Origin: Pyropia yezoensis
Taxonomy: Eukaryota > Rhodophyta > Bangiophyceae > Bangiales > Bangiaceae
Length of the DNA: 64,000 nucleotides
Direction: 5' to 3'
Assembly (NCBI GenBank): GCA_009829735.1
Contig: CM020620.1
Coordinates: forward strand, 14,009,420-14,073,419
Every line of letters starts with the position of its first letter. The stretch's first letter is position 1. The notes beneath the pieces were generated by a model. The model saw nothing but the letters and a program-made list of their open reading frames with translations. It did no database searches and was not told where the DNA came from. A program made the position numbers and the translations under genes. This document shows, piece after piece, positions 31,087 through 40,163 of this stretch.

Positions 31087-31554
31087 TGTGGCAGTATTGA
31101 CCCCCAGGTAGGGGGCAACACGTGCCATGCAAGGGGCGGCAGGCCACTAGCCTGATCCGTTCCTCCCCCTGCATTTGGGTCCATATTCCCTAAGTTCGGG
31201 ATAGTTAGCTTAGTAGTAAATCCAACTTGGATTTGAGGGTTTTCTGCATTTATCGTCTTGAATTTTCGTGTGGCCCGGTGGGCAGGTGCTGGGGTGGGAG
31301 ATTCTGAGTGGCGAGATTCTGAGGGGACCCTGGGGGGATAAGGGGAGGGACAGCGGGGCTTGGCCCTGCGTCCCCGTCCCGACCAAGAAACTGTTGGACC
31401 ACACACCATCTTCTTGTTTGTCCGTGGGGGGATTGCCCCACAACAGGGATAGAGTGTGTGCGACTTGCACTTCTTCCGGTTCCCCCGACACGGGAGGCAG
31501 CCCTCGCACACCGCCCCAACTTGGGTACTGTGTGTGCGAGTGGTTTTTGCCACA
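31087..31554 (+). repeat. 3' LTR of Ty3-I copy B
   Basis: 468 bp, identical to 22177-22644 except for one base (31141 A versus 22231 C). Confidence 0.96.
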
Positions 31555-32782
31555 CCTGCCGACGGACGGACAGCAAGAAGGAGGAAGCCTGCCCGAGGGT
31601 AACCTCAAGGGTGAAGGTCCCCTGCAACGGGTGGACCGGCCGGGAGGCCAACACACTTACGCATTATCGGAGACAGGAGCCGGTGTCAAACCGGAAAGCA
31701 GGGGCGAGTTCCCACCCCTCCTGCCACAGAGGCGGGCGCACGGGAGTGTACACCGGCGCGCGACCGTTACCGGTATGCAACGCACACGTTATATCGGTGC
31801 GGAACGCATCCGCCATGACACCATGGTTGCGTCGCCAGCTCTACGCCGACTTCAGCCCCGCCATGGGCGAGTACGCAGCCGTCAACGTCAGATACGGGGA
31901 TACCCCCGGAAAGTACTCAAACCCGGGATACCGGCCGGTATCGCCCACCGTCTTCCCAAACGCCACAGGCGCCACCGCCGACGCAACCCCCCGAGCACTA
32001 GCCGGGTAGTCAATCTCCCGCGGCAACGCGGGGGCAACCAAGTCGCATATCCCGAAGGCTGGGTCGAGGAAGACTTCACCCCGCCCCACCCGGGTGCGCC
32101 AGAGCTGCGCATGCCGGTCGTCCGGCTGACTCAGGACCCAATGATGTTCCACCTGGACCGCATTCGGCTGGTTGACCAGCCGCACCAACTCCCGCTCCCA
32201 ACTCGGGTCCAACTTGATACGCCGGGAGGACCCTCCACGGTGACGCGGCTGGTGGAAGTCCACCCGCATCCCCCCAGCGCAGTCCATGGACTCCTGCACG
32301 GTAAGGCCCCGAACCCGAGCCACCAAGTCGGACATCGACATGGCGGGTTGACCCGCCGCCAAGGTGACGCTGCCACCCAGCGGGGCAACCCGGGCGGGCC
32401 CAGGAAGAATCGGTGGCGCCGGGGGAAGCCCCACCGGCAGATGGGTCGGTGCCGTAAGCGCACGGGGCCGAGGAGGAAGAAGAAGGGCGGGCGCCCGCCC
32501 GGAGTAGCTTCCGGAGTCCACCGCCATCGGGGAAGACACATCTTGACCACCGGTCGCCCGCGGCACCGCGGGCAGGGCGTCGCCGCCACCCGGGCCCGAC
32601 GTGGGCACAACGGGGACGGAGGGGGTAGACCCGTTACCCGCTTCCACGGACGCACCACCAACCGGGCGGGCACCCGCACCGTCTTGACCCGCCGTCCCGG
32701 CCGGGGTACCGCCACGACCGTCCGACACACCGGCTGCGCCGTCTTGGGGTAGAGCCGCGCCGGCACCGGCGACAGGAGCCAT
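31555..32782 (-). pseudogene. Antisense ORF of Ty3-II copy 1, 5' part
   Basis: The upstream part of the family II antisense gene, in the same frame as 21300-22176. ATG at 32782 is the first in this frame; an open stretch continues to 32902 without an ATG. Two in-frame stops (31841-31843 and 31664-31666) interrupt it before the copy B insertion. The N-terminal part is Pro/Ala/Gly-rich; the later part is richer in Trp, Tyr and Phe. Total length with the 3' half is close to the 647-737 codons open in family I. Function unknown. Confidence 0.55.
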
Positions 32783-32902
32783 CCGGGTCGCCGGAGGAGC
32801 AGGAGTAGGGGCAGCCGCAACACGCGGTTGACCGCCACCCGACGGAGCCGTCGTGCCGCTGCACACGGACGACAACCCGCCCGGTGCGCCTTCCGGGGCC
32901 AC

Positions 32903-33634
32903 ACGGACAGTTACCCGGTCTTAGTCGTCCGACGAGCTCGCCAAGAAGCACTCGGCAGCGGTGGCGGAGATGGGAACGTCGTCCTGCATCACCTCCTCCT
33001 CCTCAAGCAGGAGGTCGTTCTCGCCCCTGGGTACCTGGGGGTCCGATATGGTGGAGCCGGGGTAGCAGGGGCGCCCCGTGCCAAAACGCCGCAGCCGGCT
33101 CGACCCGGTACAACGAACGCTCGCGGACGAGCCAGGGAAGCGCGGGCACCCGCGCTTATAACCACACAGCTCAGCACGAGCGATACGGCAGCGCGGGACG
33201 ACCCGCGCCAGCCGAGCTACGAGGACGCTCCACCCAGGCACCTGGATCGGGGCCACGCCCCCCACACGGGGTAATCAAAGGGGGTCACCCCCTACCGCCC
33301 CCACGCAACGCGGGCAGCCCCCGCCCCCCACTCAATCGTCCACACGAGAGGGGCCCCCTACCACCAGACGCCTGGTGGCGGATCCGCTTGCACCACCCCT
33401 TGGAAAGGGGGGTCGTGAACAAGAACCCGCATCGGGAATTCAACGGTCCGGAAAACGGATCGTGTGTGTACCACACAAAGAGGGGCGCCCCCCCTCAGAC
33501 AACCTCGAAAAGGGGTGTCTGTCGCGACAGGGCACACAGCCCCACCCGACTGGTAAACGGTCACGCGACCCACTTACATTCGGAAACCCGAATGCAACTC
33601 GACCCGAGGACGGGCCGAATCTAAGGGGGGGATA
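32903..33634. other. Leader of the Ty3-II antisense ORF and polypurine tract
   Basis: An open frame at 32921-33265 (minus) is in phase with the antisense ORF but separated by a TAA and has only a short acidic ATG-initiated portion. The rest is G/C-rich noncoding sequence with runs of C. At about 33623-33634 a G-rich purine tract precedes the 3' LTR. Confidence 0.45.
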
Positions 33635-33996
33635 TGTAGCAATATGGATGACCGTATTGTGACCCTATATTAGGGGGGCTACGTCTCACCCTTGACTTTT
33701 AATTTGGGAGTCTGTACTGGTCACGGTATCTAAAATTTATGTATGACCAGAGGGACTTGCATCTTGGGGTGGAGGGTAGTTAGTAGTGTCTCCGAGGGTT
33801 TAGAACGAGGGGGCTGGCGGCGAATCCACCGCCGGCCATGGTAGAACAACAAACCCCTCCCATTTGGGCTCCCATCTTGGTCCCGTGGCTTGCGCTCCAA
33901 GGACAGCAACCTTGGCCTCCCGGTGACGTTGATGCCGATCCCCCTTGGTGAGTGTTCCCTGAGAGTGGACGTGCAGCGGATACCTATTGTGCTACA
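33635..33996 (+). repeat. 3' LTR of Ty3-II copy 1
   Basis: 362 bp from TGTAGCA to TGCTACA. It is homologous to 36212-36574. The LTR ends are distinct in sequence from family I but have the same architecture (TG..CA, 7-bp inverted termini). Immediately right of it begins DIRS-derived sequence, so the right boundary is firm. Confidence 0.88.
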
Positions 33997-34432
33997 GAGG
34001 GACGAGGCCGGCGCACTGCAGCTGCAGGTAGTCGTCGGGCGTGGACAGGCCGAGCGAGCATACGCGTAGAATGTACGACGCCGGAAGGGGCAACCGCTGC
34101 AGTGGTTGCTCGCCGCCGGCGCGCTCCATCGCGTGGGCGCAAAAGCCAAAGACGGCTAGGCGGGCGAGCTTATCCTTCGTTGGGTCGTCGTGCCCCGCCA
34201 AGCGGTGCAGAGATGCCACCGCGGACTGGTACTTTTCGAGAGCAGGCGGAGACATGGTGCTGCGCTGCAGCTCATACAGGATCCAGCCGGTGACGGTAGG
34301 CGCGGTGGCCGGCATCGGTGTGCGCTTGTGGTCGTTGCAGTGCTTGAGGAAGGCCCTGAAGCTTGACATGTATCCGCGCTGCGTCTCAGGGCGGTAGCCG
34401 CGGAGGACGAGCGCCGAAGCAGCAGAAGGGTC
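33997..34432 (-). pseudogene. Tyrosine recombinase, N-terminal SAM-like part only
   Basis: The frame contains GYRPETQRGYMSSFRAFL and a following helical segment typical of the core-binding (SAM-like) domain of tyrosine recombinases, ending around LSTPDDYLQLQCA. The catalytic domain with R..HxxR..Y is absent because the Ty3-II LTR begins at once. It cannot be functional. Confidence 0.65.
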
Positions 34433-34770
34433 ATGGATATCTGCCACTAGCGGGGCCGCGACCTTGATGAGCAACAGCTTCCACCGCTGCGCGTTATTCC
34501 TCGATCGCGCATTGTTCCGAACCGGAACGCCGCAGTCCGCCAAAGAGGCTTGGTCTCTCGCGCCGACTGCGAAGCGTGCGTGGACACGCCGTCTGCCGCC
34601 GGTAGGACGTCCCACTCGGTGCAGCCGTCCACGGCACGGCGCCACCACTGCTGTGCGCGCCAGACCGGCGCGAGGAGGGTGACCGTCGAGTTGGTGCGCA
34701 GGATGTGGCTGATGACGGCGCCAACGAGATGCAGCGGGGGGTTGGCCCAGCCATTTTCGCCCGTCCAATC

Positions 34771-36211
34771 TTAGAGGGACGGGCTGGTGGCGAGAGAGCC
34801 CAGGCACATCCACCGCGAGTAAAACTTCGGGCACTGCGCGCTCTCGGTTGATGCGAACAGGTCGATGGAGTGGGGGCCGTACTTGTCGTCGGGCACGGAG
34901 AATTTGGCCAGCTGGAGGGTCCAGTCGGTCGTGTTGTGTTCTCGAGAGAGACGGTCTGCCCACTCGTTGAGCACAGAGGAAACGTGCTCAATGCGAAGCT
35001 GGACGTCCATTTCCGTACAGAGGTTGTACAGAATGCGCATGTCGCCCATCAGGACGGGCGATCGCGAAGATCCTGCCCGCATCACATGAAGTGCCACCGC
35101 CGAGTCGGTCAGCAGGCGAATGATGGAGCCGGCAGGTATGAGGCGCCGGAACGACTGAAGCGCACGGGTAACGGCGCCCAGCTCCAAGCAGTTAATGTGC
35201 AGGCCGTTTCGGTCGACACCGTGGCAGCCTCGTGCCTCTGCTGATAAGTCGAGTACCGCGCCCCAGCCGGTCGCGCTCGCGTCCGTGACCAGCAGCATTA
35301 TTGTCGCTCCCAGCCACAGCGGCCGACCAGTCGCAGCGTTGTCCCTCAGCTCGGTCAACCAGGGCAAGTCCTTGAGAGCTTGATGACCGAGCTGCACGTC
35401 GCCTTTGCGAGGCAGATGGAGCTGCATGGCCGTGAACAGGCTGCGCAAGTGGTAGCGTGCGGATGGGACGGACAGCGTCGCTAATACGGCAATACCACAG
35501 AACCGGCGGAGGCTTTGAAAGTTCACCCACCGTCGGTCGTCCGTCGCGCGGCGAGACAGGCCAACTGCCAAGTTCACGATCTTGTCCACACGGTCCGGGG
35601 GCAAGAGGCAGCGTGCCAGCCCGGTGTCCACCAGGTGGCCGAGCAGTCGCACGCAGGTTGGTCCGTCCTTGGTGCCCTTGGTCGGATGTATCCGCAGACC
35701 GAGCTCGCAAAAGAGACGGTCGACGTACTTGTACGCCTCCACCGCCTGCTGCAATGTGACCGGTTCTCCCGGCATGGCGGGCGGTGCTCTACCGAATCCA
35801 TCGACGTACGGGATGATGCGGAGGCCCATCCCGCGCAGGTGATGTCCGACAGGACGCATCACCATGGTCCACGTCATAGGGGCCGGTGCCAGGCCGAAGG
35901 GCATGGTGATCGGCACGAAGTAGCGGCCAAGGCAGCAAACGGCGCGGTACTTGCGGTCTGCTAGCCGTAGCAGGAGGCGATGGTAGGCGTTCTTGACGTC
36001 CCACGCCAGGAAGGCGTCGTTCGGGCGTAGAGACTGCGCCAGCTCGGGCAGCGTCTCGTACTTGCAGCTTGCCGTCTCGGTGAAGCTGTTGACGTCCTTG
36101 TACTCGTAGATCGCGCGCGGCTTCTGTGCCGTGTGCGCAACAAAGGCTAAGCTGATGCCCACCAGGTCGTCGATGTCGGCCTGGTTGGTAAACCCCACGA
36201 TGTAGTCGGAC
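34771..36211 (-). pseudogene. DIRS-like reverse transcriptase-RNase H, truncated and catalytically altered
   Basis: Visible RT motifs are AWDVKNAYHRLLL, TMPFGLAPAPMTW and the active-site position YVDG, where DIRS and other RTs have YxDD; the second aspartate is replaced by glycine. RNase H motifs follow: TDASATGWGAVL, INCLELGAV, LLTDSAVALHV and NEWADRLSR. The typical DIRS sequence DLFAS lies near the C-terminus, and the usual WANPP-type motif is found downstream in a different frame (about 34700-34755). The loss of an active-site residue and the frameshift mark it as dead. Confidence 0.82.
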
Positions 36212-36574
36212 TGTAGCAATATGGATGACCGTATTGTGTCCCGAATATAGGGGGACTATTTCTAACCCCTACCTTTCAATTTGGGATTACGTATTGGTCA
36301 CGGTATCTATAAGTTACGTATGACCAGAGGGACTTGCATCTTGGGGTGGAGGGTAGTGAATAGTGTCTCCGAGGGTTTATAACGAGGGGGCCGGCGGCGA
36401 ATCCACCGCCGGCCATGGTAGAACAACAAACCCCTTCCATTTGGGCTCCCATCTTGGTCCCGTGGCTTGCGCTCCAAAGGACAGCAACCTTGGCCTCCCG
36501 GTGACGTTGGTGCCGATCCCCCTTAATGAGTGTTCCCTGAGAGAGGACGTGCAACGGTTCCCTATTGTGCTGCT
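36212..36574 (+). repeat. 5' LTR of Ty3-II copy 3
   Basis: Homologous to 33635-33996 over its whole length with many substitutions. It begins TGTAGCA, but its last bases (GCTGCT) have diverged from GCTACA. It is followed by a primer binding site (TGGTGGGGCAGCAGGGGA, 36577-36594), which identifies it as a 5' LTR. Confidence 0.85.
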
Positions 36575-36800
36575 TTGGTGGGGCAGCAGGGGACGGGTTT
36601 TCGTCACCCTTGTGGTGACGCCGTCTTTGGCTTTGGCACACGGATAGGGAACCTGTCCTTTTCTTGTACTCGTGGTGTTGCGATTTGGTTGATCGTGTTG
36701 AGTGGTTACGTTTGACTGCGATCTACTGATACTCTTCCCCAACCTACCCCCGCGCTCTCTTATTTATGGTGACCGTTACGTCGGTTGACTGATTGTGACT

Positions 36801-37211
36801 ATGTCTACCCAAGAGATGGAGAACGTCCAAGATGACGGATCGGCGTCAACGCCGACCCCGGAGGTGAACCCGGGAGCCGGGATCGGTAACCCGATCGACA
36901 ACATTGAGACATCGATGCTCTCCGGTGCCGGATCGACGTTTGGTACGGCTCGGACGGCCGGGGGCGGCGGACCGCCCCAACCGTCTTCTGCCGACCTCAC
37001 TCCGCCGCCACCTTCACCAGGGGATTCCCTGATGGCATCACTGGCTCGCATCGAGGCCCGGCTCACCAGACTCGACGCTCGTCAAGAGCGTACGGAGGAC
37101 GCAATGGCTGTGCTTCGTGCCGTTCGAGTCGGCCCCCAAAGAAAGCACTTCCGCCTCCTTCATGGCCTTGCCGTCGCGGCGTTTCACCAAAGCGTACCGA
37201 CAGTTCTCTGA
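36801..37211 (+). pseudogene. gag: Start of Gag of Ty3-II copy 3 (truncated)
   Basis: ATG at 36801 opens a frame with a disordered acidic/proline-rich N-terminus followed by a predicted coiled coil (LARIEARLTRLDARQERTEDAM). Its position after LTR, primer binding site and leader makes it the N-terminus of family II Gag, which is otherwise missing here. Beyond about 37125 the sequence changes to that of the opposite-strand gene below, so Gag is truncated there and the last residues are not genuine. Confidence 0.6.
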
Positions 37212-37943
37212 CGCATTTGGTAACCCCCGCTCCAGGATGGTGACCAAAGCCGTCTGCCGGTGGTGCTCGTCCACGGTGACGTACTGACGGTCGCTCTTGT
37301 CCTCGAGTACGCCATCCTCCCCGACCTCCAAAGCCGGAAGCGCCCGGTCCTCTTGCGTGAAGTCCTCCGTGACCTTGGTCATACCATGGGCCCAATCGTA
37401 CCCGGTGGTAGAAAACGACTGGACATACCGCTTCACGTCGGCCTGCTCCGTCTCGCGCACAGACCGCACCAGGACGCGAACGTTGCGCACCCGACCAGCG
37501 ATCATCGTGACCTTGTAGATCTGAGCAAAACGCTGCGCCGCGGATACCGATGACCCGGCTGTAGGAACAACGAAACCCGAAGCGCCAGCAGTAAACTCAA
37601 TCCCTCGTACCGACACGGATCGGTTCCGGCTCACAGGGACCGTCTGCCCCGATGACTTGCACGACGCCTCCTCGTCGACGCTTTCCCCCATCACAACGGT
37701 CAGCTCCTCACGAAACGCGTACTTGGCCATGGCCAACGCCAGCATGGCGTCCTTGGACTGCTCCCCGGCGCACTCTTTCTTCTCCAGAATGTCCTTGAGG
37801 ATGGACCGGAGCCGCACGGTGAGCGCGTGGGCCTTCTCCTGAAGCATCGAGTGGCCCTTCTTCGCCCCTGCTAGCCGCCCCTTGATCTGCTGCAGCGTCA
37901 TCCGCGATGGCACCACCGCCACGCGAGCGCCCGCCCCCGACAT
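37038..37943 (-). CDS. V-ATPase subunit D-like protein, N-terminal match with unrecognised remainder
   Basis: Starting at ATG 37943, residues ~9-90 match the conserved N-terminal coiled coil of V-type H+-ATPase subunit D (Vma8/VHA-D), the central rotor stalk: VPSRMTLQQIKGRL, GAKKGHSMLQEKAHALT, RLRSILK and an AMLALAMAKYAF block. Downstream, VSVRGIEFTAG may correspond to the next family block, but the usual LASLQTSF and NRRVNALE signatures are absent, and the last third is unrecognisable. The 3' end runs into the truncated Gag of Ty3-II copy 3 (junction near 37125). It may be a real but divergent gene, a gene with introns I cannot resolve, or a fragment broken by the element. Confidence 0.55.
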   Translation of the reverse strand: MSGAGARVAVVPSRMTLQQIKGRLAGAKKGHSMLQEKAHALTVRLRSILKDILEKKECAGEQSKDAMLALAMAKYAFREELTVVMGESVDEEASCKSSGQTVPVSRNRSVSVRGIEFTAGASGFVVPTAGSSVSAAQRFAQIYKVTMIAGRVRNVRVLVRSVRETEQADVKRYVQSFSTTGYDWAHGMTKVTEDFTQEDRALPALEVGEDGVLEDKSDRQYVTVDEHHRQTALVTILERGLPNASENCRYALVKRRDGKAMKEAEVLSLGADSNGTKHSHCVLRTLLTSVESGEPGLDASQ

Positions 37944-39298
37944 GGTGGCGCTCGAGGAGGGGGGCGGGGCGCGCCGCGGAGGCGCCGCCAAAGGGCGTCA
38001 ACCGCCAGGGGCAAAAACTGCAGGCAACGGCTAACGCCGCCACACACAGTGGCCCACGCGTCAAAGAGACGCACGGCAGCCGGGCGGCGCTCGTGGGCCG
38101 CAACGGAGGCGCGTCACAGGAAGCACGGGGGCTGGGAACAGAGGGGATGGGCAAGCGCTGCCCGAATGAGAGCAACACGTGCGCACGACCCCGCCTACAA
38201 CCGTTGGTCGGGGCGCGTGCTTGACACCACTGTTACAAGGACAACGATTCACAGACATGTCGGAAGAAAGTGACACTTAAAATGCACATAAGTGAAAAGT
38301 TATCCGAACTTGAGCGCACCGTGATTGCTGCGAAAAAAAAGTTCATATAAAATGTTGACACGTGTTGAAATAGGACGGAGGAAGGAGCTTTCTGTCGGCT
38401 GCCTCCGCGCACATTCAAGTCTATACTGTATGTATGTACATTTCATCCTGCGTCAGTTTCACTCAAGCACACCAAGCGAGGCGGTCGCGACGGTGCCCAG
38501 ACGCACGCTGCGGGGCCGAGGGACAGGAAGGCCGCGGCAGCTGTCACTGCCGCCGCGGTGGTCCGCCGCGCCCGCGCGGCGGGTGTGCTCGAAGCGTAGT
38601 CTGCCGGCGTTGGCCCCCTTGCCAGCCGGCAGCGGGGGGACGGTATGTCCCGCCCCGTCGTGGTTGGCGGCGGGCGGGGTTCCCCCGCGTGACCTGCCAA
38701 CCCCCCGCGAGTGTCTTTGGGCCGGTCCCGTCGTTTCGGCCCGGTTGTCCATGGCATGGAAGAGAGAAGGAGAGTCAAGGACGACAAGACGAAGCCCTCG
38801 CCGCCTGCCCTCTCCTTACACACGCCGAAACCAGTCCCCACCACCGCAACGGGGACGCCAACCCCCCCCCCTTTCCGGGGCCCCGGACCCTCCCCCCCCC
38901 ACCCCCTCATTCCCCCTTTCGAGCCCGCCTGTCCAGTAGCCACCCGCCCCCTCTCCCCACCATTTCCCAGCTACTGCCTCCGCGTCTCGCCCCTCCCACC
39001 GCGACCAGGTGCTCAAAACCTGACGAGCCGGTGCGTCCCAGACGGCAGCACCACCACCTTCTGCCGTCCGTTGCCTGCCATGGAGTAGGCCGGGGCGGTC
39101 GGGGGGCGCAGCGCGGCGACGCGTGGGCGCCCCCTCCGGCCGCGAGAGGAGGCACGCAACCGGCGGGCGCGCGGCCACGAGCAGCGCCGACTCACCCGTC
39201 TAAAGGGAGAAACGTAGTCGGGTGGCGCGCGGCGAAAGGAGCAGCCCTCAAGGCGCCTCCTCTCTTCGTCACTGTGCTGCTGCCCTGGGAGCGCCTGT
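37944..39298. other. Upstream region of the V-ATPase D-like gene and unassigned sequence
   Basis: A relatively AT-rich island (about 38270-38440, with AAAAAAAAG and TTCATATAAAATG) could be promoter sequence for the minus-strand gene. The rest up to 39298 is Pro/Arg-rich open frames on both strands without recognisable domains. Confidence 0.4.
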
Positions 39299-40163
39299 AG
39301 CGTGACACCCCCCGGCCGGATAGCCCAGCCGCTCGAGCCCCCAACCGCAGCCCGCCCACCCGCCCGCCCGCCCGCCCGCCCGCTCGCCCGTCCGCCCAGC
39401 GCGGACGGCTTCCCGCCCCGCAGGGATGGAGCCTCGTGAAGTTCCGCCCGTGATAGTGGCCGCCCACGCTAGACGAGGCTTGGCCGCCGCGGTATGCGGC
39501 GGCGACGGCGCGGCCAATGCCGGTCGGGACGCCGCTACCCTCTTTGGGGCCACCGCCGTGGCCCCCCGCAGCCGTGGCGGCGGTGCCGCCTGCCCCCGAT
39601 TCCCTGGCGGACGCCTCCGCCCGCCCGTGGCGGCGGGCGCCCCCATCGTCTGCCGGCCGCCACGGCCGCACACATGCGAAGGCTCCCCGCCAGGGATGGC
39701 CGCCCACGCCACGGCCCCGGCGGGGCCCAGCGCCAGCATCAGCTGCCAGCCGGACGGCCAGCCCACCGCCGCGGGCGGGGGCCGGCAGGCACCGCCATGC
39801 CGCCACCTGCCGCGGGAGATCCGCCCGGCGGCGCATCTATCTGGGGACACACTCGCAGGTTGGTGGGCTGGCGACCACAAAAGTGACGGCGGGCGGGCCC
39901 CGCCGTGGCCGCGACCGCGGTCGCTTCCGCCGTTGGTAACAAGGGGGGGGCCTGCCCATGCCACAACGAGCGCGCTTCCCGTCTTGGTGTACCCACGCCA
40001 CCCCCCCGGTCCGCCAGCAGGTTCCTCACCGCTCGCCATGGGCTCACCCCACCAGACACTTAGCTGGGCGCCGTCCCCATGGCGAGGCGGAGGCGCCCCC
40101 CCCCTCCCCGCCGGGCGCTCGGACGCCGAGCCCGCTGACGCGGCAGGACGACGATTGATTTCA
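39299..40163 (+). repeat. Long inverted repeat, left copy (~865 bp)
   Basis: Reverse-complementary to 47349-48196. Matching landmarks: CCCCCCGGCCGGATAGCCCA at the outer end, the CCCG-rich run, CGGACGGCTTCCCGCCC, and GGGCGCTCGGACGCCGAGCC at the inner end. Similarity stops near 40163. Outer ends share AGCGTGA. Frames open in the repeat on both strands are low-complexity. I did not find a convincing target duplication outside the pair. Confidence 0.82.

Larger units (their letters stand above)
22177..31554 (+). mobile_element. Ty3/Gypsy family I retrotransposon, copy B (complete)
   Basis: A 9378-bp element with 468-bp LTRs (22177-22644 and 31087-31554), TG..CA termini and 5-bp target duplications. 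The LTRs match except at 22231 (C) versus 31141 (A), so insertion is recent. Gag, Pol and the antisense ORF are all uninterrupted, making this the best candidate for an autonomous copy. It landed inside the antisense ORF of the family II element. Confidence 0.97.
16824..33996 (+). mobile_element. Ty3/Gypsy family II retrotransposon, copy 1 (5'-truncated, interrupted by Ty3-I copy B)
   Basis: Family II internal sequence starts directly at the copy A LTR, in the region between gag and pol (compare 52000 in copy 2), so its 5' LTR and gag are missing. It continues through protease, RT, RNase H, integrase and a chromodomain-like segment, then an antisense ORF split by copy B, a G-rich polypurine tract (AAGGGGGGGATA, about 33623-33634) and a 3' LTR at 33635-33996. 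Without copy B the remnant is about 7.8 kb. Confidence 0.88.
33997..36211 (-). mobile_element. DIRS-like tyrosine-recombinase retroelement remnant
   Basis: Minus-strand order RT, RNase H, then tyrosine recombinase N-terminal domain, as in DIRS/Ngaro-type retroelements. It is truncated at both ends by family II LTRs: the RT N-terminus is cut at 36211 and the recombinase catalytic half is missing at 33997. Frameshifts lie between RNase H and recombinase. Confidence 0.82.
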
